In this document: piece by piece, positions 52,994-59,431 of the stretch
Position numbering within the stretch: the stretch's first letter is position 1
Layout of the letters: the number at the start of each line of letters is the position of its first letter
NCBI GenBank assembly: GCA_003567685.1
Contig: PWYW01000037.1
Span: 1 to 59,431, forward strand
DNA: 59,431 nucleotides
Direction: 5' to 3'
From: Gammaproteobacteria bacterium
GTDB lineage: Bacteria > Pseudomonadota > Gammaproteobacteria > Xanthomonadales > Wenzhouxiangellaceae
Translations under genes and position numbers: made by a program
The notes under the pieces: model-generated
Database searches by the model: none
Told to the model about the DNA's origin: nothing
What the model saw: only the letters and a program-made list of their open reading frames with translations

Positions 52994-54409
52994 CTACACC
53001 CTTTCGTCAATATCCTCCAGCACGCTGCCGGCTTCAATCACTCTGGCGGTTTCGCTATCGTTTTGCAGGTGGACTTCGCCGCGCACGGTGACGTTGGCTT
53101 CGAAGCGGATGTCGCCGTGCAGGCTCAGGGAGGTGGCGTTGAGCAGGGAGGGGGCGCCTTCGGGGAAGCGGGTTCGGAACGTGTCAATGCTGGCGTAGTA
53201 ACGGGGGTCCAGGTTCAGGGCCAGGGTTTGGTCGGTCTGGGGTTCGACCCAGCCGGCCTCGGTGACGCGATAGCGGTCGGACCACAGTACCAGCAGGTCG
53301 GCGGTGGTCTTGACCGGGGCGAAGCGTTGGCGCGGGACGGCAATGGCTTCGGCATTGTCGAAGCATTCAATGGCCGCGCCCATGGCGGTTTCCAGCTGAT
53401 AGACGGCCGGGGTTGCGGGGTCGTCGGGTATGACGTGTTTGCGGTTGCGGATCAGCGGCAGGTCGAGCAGGCCGTGGTTGTCATCCAGCCGGGCTTTGAG
53501 CTGTTCCAGGTTCAGCCACAGGTTGTTGGTGTTGAAGAATCGGTGGCGCTGGATGTCCTGGAAGGCGGTTTGATCCTCGGGCGGGCACTGGGCGGATTCG
53601 CGCAGCAGCAGCCGGCCGTTCAGGTCGCGGGCCAGGTGGCCGCCCTTGCGATCGGCCAGGGTGCGGTCGGTGACTTCCATCAGGAAGGCCGGCTGTTCGC
53701 GATGCATCAGGGTCAGGATGCGCGGGTCGAGGCGGGCGCCCAGGTTGTCGGCGTTGGAGACAAAGGCATAGCGAAGGCCTCGGTCGAGCAGTTCGTCCAG
53801 CAGGCCGGTGGTAACCAGGGCGGTGTACAGGTCGCCATGGCCGGGCGGGCACCATTCGCGTGATCGGTCCTGCGGCCAGGCAACCGGGGCCAGGGTGTCG
53901 ACGGCCAGCCGCGGCACCTTGTGCTGCCGAAAGGACAGCGGAATGCCGTTTTGTCCGGCGGCCAGCTCAGGGTAGGCGGCCAGCCTCGCCAGGCTGTCCT
54001 GCTCGGTACTGAAGCTGTTCATCAATACCAGCGGCAGGGCCACCTGGTGCTGCTGGCGGGCGTGCAGCACTTGCTGGGCAATCAGGTCCAGGAAGGTCTG
54101 GTCAGCGCGCGCCGGCAGCAGGGATTTGGCCTGGTTCAGGCCCATGCTGGTGCCCAGGCCACCGTTGAGCTTGATCAGCACGCATTGGCTCATCGCCAGG
54201 GCACTGCTGTCGGGCGCTTCGGGCAGGGCTTCCAGGCGCTTAAGCTCGGAAAGCGGTTGCAGCTGGTGGTCGCCAATCAGCCCGGTCTGGCCGCGTGCCA
54301 GCTCGCGCACCTGGCGCTCGAAGGCGGCAATTGCCAGGGCAGGCAGTTGTTCCTGGCGCATCTTTTCGCGGATGGCGGTCAGTAGGGGTTCGATGTCGTG
54401 CTGGTTCAC
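52994..54409 (-). CDS. UTP-glucose-1-phosphate uridylyltransferase (UDPGP type)
   Basis: 471 residues. The eukaryote-like UDPGP family signature is LIKLNGGLGTSMGLNQAKSLL at ~77-97; FVSNADNLGARLD carries the nucleotide-binding region, and the C-terminal beta-helix part begins after ~350. It makes UDP-glucose (or UDP-GlcNAc in some relatives) for glycan synthesis. GTG 54409 start has GGGAG eight nt upstream. The bacterial GalU family is unrelated. Divergent from the unknown exported protein next to it. Confidence 0.9.
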   Translation of the reverse strand: MNQHDIEPLLTAIREKMRQEQLPALAIAAFERQVRELARGQTGLIGDHQLQPLSELKRLEALPEAPDSSALAMSQCVLIKLNGGLGTSMGLNQAKSLLPARADQTFLDLIAQQVLHARQQHQVALPLVLMNSFSTEQDSLARLAAYPELAAGQNGIPLSFRQHKVPRLAVDTLAPVAWPQDRSREWCPPGHGDLYTALVTTGLLDELLDRGLRYAFVSNADNLGARLDPRILTLMHREQPAFLMEVTDRTLADRKGGHLARDLNGRLLLRESAQCPPEDQTAFQDIQRHRFFNTNNLWLNLEQLKARLDDNHGLLDLPLIRNRKHVIPDDPATPAVYQLETAMGAAIECFDNAEAIAVPRQRFAPVKTTADLLVLWSDRYRVTEAGWVEPQTDQTLALNLDPRYYASIDTFRTRFPEGAPSLLNATSLSLHGDIRFEANVTVRGEVHLQNDSETARVIEAGSVLEDIDERV

Positions 54410-54514
54410 TGGCGGCTCCCGTTCCGTTTCTCTGCCGCACGGTCGGCGGCGGCTGGTTCATTATCTCTGCAAAGCCGTGCTGCGGGGGCAGGGGATCAAT
54501 GGCAGAATCAGCCA

Positions 54515-55945
54515 ATGAGGCAGTATTTGCGCAATCCTGGGTGGATCTGGCCGGGCGGCTGGTTTGCTCTGTGGGCCTTGCTGCTGCATGGCAGTTTTTC
54601 CGGGGCCGTGCAGGCCGCGAATGAGTTGACCGTTGGGTGGGTGGATCTGGGCAACAAGCCGGCCGAATCGCGTCAGCGCGGTGCCAGTCGCAACGTCTGG
54701 GATCTGCAAGCCTTCGAGGGCCGCGTGTATCTCGGCATGGGCGATACCACGCGTGATACCGGCCCGATTCCGGTCTGGGCCTGGGACCACCACGCCCAGG
54801 CCTGGATTGACGAGCCGGAAACCATCGTCGAGCAAGAGGCCATTGAACTGTTTCGGGTGTTTGATGGCGTGCTCTATATCCCGTCGTCCGACCCCACCAG
54901 CGGCACGACCGATGCCAGCAAATTCTACCGCCGCCGTGCCGATGGCGGCTGGGTACACGTCAAGAGCAGCCGGCAATTCATGACCGCCCATATCCGTGAC
55001 CTAGCGGTGTTTGACGACGTGCTGGTGGGCGTGGGCAACAGCCGTCGACCGCACGATTTGCTGCGCGCGCGTACCGGCGCGGTAGCCATGCCGGCCAGTG
55101 CGCTGGCCGCGCTGGATACGGTGGACTCGGACGAGATCGAGCTGCCCTTGTTCCGCTCGCCGATCAGCCTGTTGCCGCCGGGCGAGGGTGGAAGTGTGGT
55201 CGACCCGGACACCTCCCAGCGCAACCGCATCGCCAACTGGTTCTTTGCCGTTTTCGAGTTGCACGATGGCTGGTATGCCAGTACTCGCTGGTTGGGCTGG
55301 GCCGCTGATATGCCCGAGCCGGTCGGGGCCCACGCCCCCTGGGCCGGGCGCCCGCCGCAGGTGCCGCCTTTCCCGGCGGTGGTCCGCTGGGACGCGACCT
55401 CGGGTGAGTGGCGGGCGCCGCCGCCGGAGGATATCCATCGGCTGGTGCCGCACGACCCGGATCGTGACCCCAATCTGACCCTGCGGCCGTTCAAACCGGT
55501 GCTGTTTGGCGAGTTGTGGTTCGCGCCGATGCGGCGCTACAGCCTGTTCCGCCCCCATTACATTACCGAGTACAACCAGAGCGGCGATTTCGTCGTCAAG
55601 CCCGCCGATGGTCCAGGCCGCCGGGTGGTGCTGCCGGCGGCCGGGGCGCAGGGCGAAGCGGTACTGGTTCACGAGGGCAGGCTGTACGTGCTGGCCAACG
55701 AGAAGACCGGGGACGGCGACTATCGGGTTCGGGTGTACTCGCTGGCCGAAGACCAGGCTCGGGCCAGCGGGCTGGACGAACGGCATGGGCTCGAGCCTGA
55801 GCGCTGGCAGCTGGAGTTCAGTTTTCGCCATCCGAACCTGGCCCGCAGTTTCGCCCGGATTGAGCGCAGCTGGTACTTCGGCCTCGGCTTTGGCCACGGC
55901 GAACCGGTTGGCGAGGCCGGCAGTCTGCTGCGGCTGGACCGCTAA
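54515..55945 (+). CDS. Exported protein of unknown function
   Basis: 476 residues from ATG 54515. A signal peptide (~12-36, WFALWALLLHGSFSGAVQAA) is preceded by a short basic stretch. The mature protein is rich in Trp, Tyr and Asp and shows repeated strand patterns such as WDLQAFEGRVYLGMGDTT and DGVLYIPSSDPT, consistent with a beta-propeller. I do not recognise a family. A CAGAAT hexamer starts 12 nt upstream. An in-frame upstream start (54398) lacks a signal peptide at its N-terminus and overlaps UGPase. Confidence 0.72.
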   Translation: MRQYLRNPGWIWPGGWFALWALLLHGSFSGAVQAANELTVGWVDLGNKPAESRQRGASRNVWDLQAFEGRVYLGMGDTTRDTGPIPVWAWDHHAQAWIDEPETIVEQEAIELFRVFDGVLYIPSSDPTSGTTDASKFYRRRADGGWVHVKSSRQFMTAHIRDLAVFDDVLVGVGNSRRPHDLLRARTGAVAMPASALAALDTVDSDEIELPLFRSPISLLPPGEGGSVVDPDTSQRNRIANWFFAVFELHDGWYASTRWLGWAADMPEPVGAHAPWAGRPPQVPPFPAVVRWDATSGEWRAPPPEDIHRLVPHDPDRDPNLTLRPFKPVLFGELWFAPMRRYSLFRPHYITEYNQSGDFVVKPADGPGRRVVLPAAGAQGEAVLVHEGRLYVLANEKTGDGDYRVRVYSLAEDQARASGLDERHGLEPERWQLEFSFRHPNLARSFARIERSWYFGLGFGHGEPVGEAGSLLRLDR

Positions 55946-56023
55946 TGTGCGTTAACGAACATAAGGCGCCGCACCCGTTGTGCGAGACTGGTCGATGGGG
56001 ATCGGACTCTGGAGGGTCAACGG

Positions 56024-56740
56024 ATGAAGACTGGAATGGAACGTAACGAACTGCTGGCGTTATTGCCGCAGGAGACGAAAGACAACATGTTCCCGCAGCT
56101 GCGGGAAGTCCACCTGACGCTGGGCGAGGAAGTCTATGCCGCCGGCCAGGAAGTCAAGTACGTGTATTTTCCGGCCGACAGTATTGTTTCACTGCTGTAC
56201 GTGATGCTGGATGGCCACTCGGCCGAGATTTCGGTGGTCGGCCGGGAGGGGATTGTTGGTATCGCGGTGTTCATGGGCGGCGAAAGCACGCCCAGCCGGG
56301 CGGTAGTCCAGAGCGAGGGCACGGCCTATCGCCTGCCGGCGGCCGAACTGAAGCGCCAGTTCAATTCGGACGTGAACTTTCGCGTGCTGATGCTGCGCTA
56401 TACCCAGGCCCTGATTACCCAGATGGCCCAGACCGCAGTGTGCAATCGCCATCACACGATTGACCAGCAGTTGTGTCGCTGGCTGTTACTGTCCCTGGAT
56501 CGCTTGCCGTCCAATCAGCTGACCATGACCCAGGAGCTGATTGCCAACATGCTTGGCGTGCGCCGCGAGGGTGTCACCGAGGCGGCCGGCAAATTGCAGA
56601 AGCTTGGGGTGATTCGTTACCAGCGCGGTCGCATCACGGTTCTTGATCGACCTGCCGTCGAGCAACTCAGCTGCGAATGTTACGAGGTGGTCAAGCGTGA
56701 AACCGACCGGCTGGCGGCCTACGCGAAGAAAATTCCCTGA
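56024..56740 (+). CDS. Crp/Fnr-family transcriptional regulator
   Basis: 238 residues. Cyclic-nucleotide-binding-like jelly roll (~15-140) with LTLGEEVYAAGQEVKYVYFPADS and VGREGIVGIA. A winged HTH at ~165-225 includes LTMTQELIANMLGVRREGVTEAAGKLQK. The Fe-S cysteines of FNR are not present. This sub-type often has neither cAMP nor Fe-S ligand. SD GGAGGG lies 8-13 nt before ATG 56024. A hairpin terminator follows. Confidence 0.9.
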   Translation: MKTGMERNELLALLPQETKDNMFPQLREVHLTLGEEVYAAGQEVKYVYFPADSIVSLLYVMLDGHSAEISVVGREGIVGIAVFMGGESTPSRAVVQSEGTAYRLPAAELKRQFNSDVNFRVLMLRYTQALITQMAQTAVCNRHHTIDQQLCRWLLLSLDRLPSNQLTMTQELIANMLGVRREGVTEAAGKLQKLGVIRYQRGRITVLDRPAVEQLSCECYEVVKRETDRLAAYAKKIP

Positions 56741-56751
56741 AAGCCCTGATG

Positions 56752-56788
56752 ATCCGGCAACGAAGGCCTGAGCCTTGCGTTGCCGGGT
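56752..56788 (+). terminator. Hairpin terminator after the Crp/Fnr gene
   Basis: CCGGCAACGAAGGC / GCCTTGCGTTGCCGG with one bulged base and a 4-nt loop (CTGA), then a T-rich stretch (GTTGGAGTTTT). Confidence 0.65.
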
Positions 56789-56814
56789 CGTTGGAGTTTT
56801 GCCTCGACCGAGGC

Positions 56815-56964
56815 TCAAACAGCGCGTCGTCCATTGAACAACTGGATCACGACCATGACCAGAGCGATGAGCAACAGTAGATGAACGAAGCCGCCCATCG
56901 TGGTTCCGGAAATGAAGCCGAACAGCCAGAGAACGGCGAGAATGGCAGCGATGGTAAACAGCAT
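56815..56964 (-). CDS. Small Lmo0937-family membrane protein
   Basis: 49 residues from ATG 56964, with AAGGA eight nt upstream. Two hydrophobic stretches around TMGGFVHLLL, the pattern of the Lmo0937/DUF5670 family of tiny membrane proteins. Their function is unknown but they are often stress-induced. The in-frame ATG at 56985 is less likely since the SD lies between the two. Confidence 0.8.
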   Translation of the reverse strand: MLFTIAAILAVLWLFGFISGTTMGGFVHLLLLIALVMVVIQLFNGRRAV

Positions 56965-57074
56965 GATGATTGTCCTTCGGCTCATTGACCGAGCCAGGGG
57001 TGAATGGTCAGCATGCCACCGCCGGGGGCGGCTATCTGTGCGCTTGCACACGCAGCTGTCGGTCGGCCCGGCAT

Positions 57075-57101
57075 AAAAAAGCCCCTGCGTTGGCAGGGGC
57101 T
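57075..57101 (-). terminator. Terminator of the small hydrophilic-protein gene
   Basis: AGCCCCTGC / GCAGGGGCT stem (57080-57101) with a 4-nt loop and a T6 tract on the leftward transcript. Confidence 0.88.
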
Positions 57102-57136
57102 CCAGGCGCTATTTCAAATGCCGGTGATGGACGGGA

Positions 57137-57358
57137 TCAGGCGTGCTTGGAGTCGGGTTTTCCCGTGCCAGGAGGGCTGGTCGTGATCTTGCCAGTGCCT
57201 TCCTTTTCGTCGCGCTTCTGATCGCCCTTCGAGCCGTGCTCGTTGGCCTGCTTGCCCTGCTGATGTTGTTCGCCGGGCTTGCCGGAGTTGCCGGCCTGGG
57301 CTTGCTGCTTGTTTTGTCCAGGCTGGCTGTTCGGGTTGGTGGTTTTTTCGTTAGTCAT
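57137..57358 (-). CDS. Small hydrophilic, Gly/Gln/Lys-rich protein
   Basis: 73 residues, low complexity, no hydrophobic segment and almost no aromatic residues (N-terminus MTNEKTTNPNSQPGQNKQ). Such disordered proteins are found among desiccation and general-stress proteins, but I cannot assign a family. AGGAAA is placed correctly before the ATG and a strong terminator follows, so the gene is real despite its size. Confidence 0.65.
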   Translation of the reverse strand: MTNEKTTNPNSQPGQNKQQAQAGNSGKPGEQHQQGKQANEHGSKGDQKRDEKEGTGKITTSPPGTGKPDSKHA

Positions 57359-57560
57359 GAGATTTCCTCAGATGCGGGTGAGTTGGAGAGTCGGCTCGGC
57401 GGGCGGTTGATGAAGCCCCTGGAACCGAGTCACCACACTATCCCCTGGCCGGGTGGGCTTCTGTGCGCTGCCCCACACTGCATCGCCTTCTTGCCGGGTG
57501 CCAATCCCTGTGGTCGAGGCAGCCACGAAAAGGCGATCGGATTGGCGTCAGTCGAGGATT
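57359..57560. other. Gap between the small gene and the diguanylate cyclase gene
   Basis: No gene or clear signal seen. Confidence 0.3.
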
Positions 57561-59003
57561 TCAGGGTTGGGTGGTTTCGGGGTGGAAAAAGGCGTGGCCG
57601 CCCTTGCTGGACAGCTTGGCCTGGTACATCGCCCGATCAGCCCGTTCCATCAGCGTGGCCATGTCGTCCCCATCGTCCGGGTACAAACTGATGCCGGTGG
57701 TGAAGGTGAGCGAGATCGAATGGCCGTGGACGTTGGCAAAGCGGGTTGCTGCGGCCTGCATCTTCTCGACCACGCGATAGGCATCCTCCGGCTTGTCCAG
57801 GGTGCTGAGCAGGACAACAAACTCATCGCCCCCGTGGCGGCTGACCATGTCAGTGCTTCGCACGCAACCGGCCAGCAGCCCGGCCAGCTGGGCCAGCAGC
57901 TGATCGCCAACCTCATGGCCCAGGCTGTCGTTGATGCGCTTGAAGTTATCCAGGTCAATGAACAGCAGCCCCACGCGATGTTGGTGACGGCGGGCCATGC
58001 CGATGGCCTGGCTGAAATGCTCGGCGAAGGCCAGCCGGTTGGGCAGGCCAGTGAGCACATCGTGGCGGGCCATGTGGGCCATGCGCTCGGTGGTTTCGCG
58101 CGACATTTTCCGGTCACGGAAAACGACAACGGCACCGACCATCTGTTCGTCAACGTCGAGAATCGGCGCGGCGGAGTCCTCGATGGCCAGTTCGCTGCCG
58201 TCCCGCCGGCGAAGCAGGCAGTTTGGCGCCATCTGGATGATCTTGCCGCGTTCCATGGTGTGCACGGCCGGGTTCCTGGCGGTTTCGCCGGATTCGGAAT
58301 CGGCAATGCTGAACACCTCGCCGAACGCCCTACCGCGCGCGGCATCACGGGTCCAGCCGGTCAGCTCTTCGGCAACCGCATTCATGTAGCTGACCCGTCC
58401 GTCGGAGTCGGTGCTGATGACCCCGTCGCCAATGCTTTCCAGGGTAACGCGGGCGCGTTCCCGTTCAGCCGACAGGGCCTGGCTGGACGAGGCCGTGGCC
58501 TGCCGGGAGGCCTTCAGTTCGGTGATGTCTTCAATCGTATGGATATGGCGATGGCTGCCATTGGCCGATCCCAGCGACGCGATGCCATAGCGCGCCCACA
58601 GCAGCTTTCCCGACGCGCTGAGCAGGCGGGTCTCGAAAGCGACCGGCTGGCCCTGGTCGGCGGCCTCCATGGGTTGCTGTCGGTCAACCGGCACGTCGGC
58701 CGGGTTGAGATAGTGATGCCAGGGCTGGCCCAGCAGGTCTGCCGCCGAAGCGCCATACAGGTCATGGCAGGCCGGATTGCTGTCGCGGATCGTGCCGTTG
58801 CGATCGGTGATCAGAATCGCCACCGGCAGGGCCTGCAGCAGCCCGGCGTGTGCTGATGACGCGTCGGGATCCGTTGCCTGAGGCGATGTCGCGGGTGAGC
58901 GTTGCGAGGGCAGGCCGCCCCCTTCGTTTTCCCACTGGCCCAGGCTGGCGGTGCGCGGGGTAGTCGGCGTTTGCCGGCCCTGGAAGTGATCGTGGTCTGA
59001 CAT
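57561..59003 (-). CDS. PAS-PAS-GGDEF diguanylate cyclase
   Basis: 480 residues from ATG 59003 (AGGAG upstream). Two PAS domains (~50-175 and ~185-305) precede the GGDEF domain (~315-470) with VLTGLPNRLAFAEHF, RHGGDEFVVLLS (intact active site) and GISLYPDDGDDM. No transmembrane segment and no EAL domain. It should make c-di-GMP in response to a cytosolic signal. An inhibitory-site RxxD is not evident. Confidence 0.92.
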   Translation of the reverse strand: MSDHDHFQGRQTPTTPRTASLGQWENEGGGLPSQRSPATSPQATDPDASSAHAGLLQALPVAILITDRNGTIRDSNPACHDLYGASAADLLGQPWHHYLNPADVPVDRQQPMEAADQGQPVAFETRLLSASGKLLWARYGIASLGSANGSHRHIHTIEDITELKASRQATASSSQALSAERERARVTLESIGDGVISTDSDGRVSYMNAVAEELTGWTRDAARGRAFGEVFSIADSESGETARNPAVHTMERGKIIQMAPNCLLRRRDGSELAIEDSAAPILDVDEQMVGAVVVFRDRKMSRETTERMAHMARHDVLTGLPNRLAFAEHFSQAIGMARRHQHRVGLLFIDLDNFKRINDSLGHEVGDQLLAQLAGLLAGCVRSTDMVSRHGGDEFVVLLSTLDKPEDAYRVVEKMQAAATRFANVHGHSISLTFTTGISLYPDDGDDMATLMERADRAMYQAKLSSKGGHAFFHPETTQP

Positions 59004-59297
59004 GCAAGCTCTCCTGTTGTGCCCGTGCCGCCTGATCGGCCTGGACCGCAGCAGCACTCGTCGGCAGCCTATCCGACCACGGCGGTACGCCCGCGTCTGT
59101 TCGTCAGCGCACGGACGCGAGGGAGCCTGTTCCGGGCTACTGGCGGGTCTACTGGGTTTGTTCGACCTCGAAGGCTTCGAGGCGAACGTCAAAATCCATG
59201 TTCAGCTGCGCATCCGAGCCGGTCGGAAGTTGGCAGGCAGGGGAGGGGGCATTGGCGGCGAGACGCGCGCGGGGAGGGCAGAGTGTGTCGCCCATAT
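59004..59297. other. Region upstream of the diguanylate cyclase gene
   Basis: No supported ORF. The cyclase promoter must lie here but no clear -35/-10 pair was found. Confidence 0.3.
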
Positions 59298-59322
59298 AAA
59301 AAGCCGGCGCAAGGCCGGCTTT
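59298..59322 (-). terminator. Terminator of tRNA-Pro
   Basis: AAAGCCGGC / GCCGGCTTT, nine-bp stem with a 5-nt loop, T-tract on the leftward transcript. Confidence 0.85.
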
Positions 59323-59334
59323 CTGGGATCGTCG

Positions 59335-59411
59335 TGGTCGGGGTGAGAGGATTCGAACCTCCGGCCCCTGCCTCCCGAAGACAGTGCTCTACCAGGCTGA
59401 GCTACACCCCG
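59335..59411 (-). tRNA. proK: tRNA-Pro(CGG), with encoded CCA
   Basis: 77 nt read leftward from 59411. Acceptor stem CGGGGTG/CACCCCG, D-arm GCTC-AGCCTGGTA-GAGC, anticodon loop TTCGGGA (anticodon CGG, decoding CCG), T-arm GGAGG-TTCGAAT-CCTCT. Discriminator A at 59338 and CCA at 59335-59337 are encoded. The first base pair C1-G72 is the proline identity feature. Confidence 0.96.
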
Positions 59412-59423
59412 ACGAAGCCCGGC

Positions 59424-59429
59424 ATTGTA
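59424..59429 (-). promoter_or_regulatory. -10 of the tRNA-Pro promoter
   Basis: TACAAT on the leftward strand, then a GC-rich discriminator (GCCGGGC), typical of stringently controlled stable-RNA promoters. The -35 is outside the window. Confidence 0.6.
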
Positions 59430-59431
59430 AT

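Overview
The window is a high-GC, gene-dense piece of a gammaproteobacterial chromosome. The gene set (rpoN-hpf-ptsN-hprK-rapZ-PTS block, oleABC long-chain olefin genes, suhB/trmJ pair, chromate efflux gene, secreted proteins with WFNP/SGEG-type C-terminal repeats) points to the Xanthomonadales or a neighbouring lineage such as Wenzhouxiangella. This placement is inferred from gene content, not from a marker phylogeny. There is no phage, plasmid, transposase or CRISPR array.

Layout. 1-4,000: an ABC-F ATPase cut by the left edge, a YgjP-like metallopeptidase and a DAACS symporter. 4,026-11,579: sigma-54, hibernation factor and a complete regulatory phosphotransfer chain (EIIA-Ntr, HPr kinase, RapZ, EIIA-Man, HPr, Enzyme I), with an SDR enzyme at the end. 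11,656-15,419: a compact leftward membrane-stress operon (RHH-like protein, PspA, YqiJ, YqiK/flotillin) behind a promoter overlapped by a palindromic operator. 15,500-16,400, 19,160-19,800 and 31,370-31,800: three intergenic islands carrying the same composite inverted-repeat element. The first copy is interrupted by a 269-bp element that folds as a three-way junction. 16,408-28,731: housekeeping genes (suhB, trmJ, atl, mtfA-like, dapE, ftsB, truD, a Cys/Met PLP enzyme), a secreted protein paired with a membrane winged-helix regulator, an FHA protein, ChrA and a GntP permease. 28,897-35,192: a TonB-dependent receptor and a large transporter-linked hybrid histidine kinase. 35,267-40,366: a QEGLA-motif zincin divergent from oleABC. 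40,559-49,174: a nucleotide-sugar-type aminotransferase, rarA, a secreted metalloprotease with a small partner, and a SWIM/SNF2 helicase. 49,269-59,431: a tandem 62-bp repeat, a metallophosphoesterase, UGPase, an unknown exported protein, a Crp/Fnr regulator, two small stress-type proteins, a PAS-GGDEF protein and tRNA-Pro(CGG).

Themes. Envelope and stress physiology dominates: PTS-Ntr with sigma-54, the PspA/flotillin operon, FtsB, UGPase and secreted hydrolases. OleA, OleB and OleC would take two fatty acyl chains through a beta-lactone to a long-chain olefin, but the oleD reductase is not next to them. Six genes (rpoN, trmJ, dapE, truD, the hybrid kinase gene and rarA) have a -10-like hexamer starting exactly 12 nt before the start codon, suggesting leaderless transcripts. 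The most unusual content lies between genes: the composite palindromic element in three copies, the nested cloverleaf element, (CACCTTT)n heptamer tracts just before start codons, and a dispersed GTCATCCCGG palindrome family.
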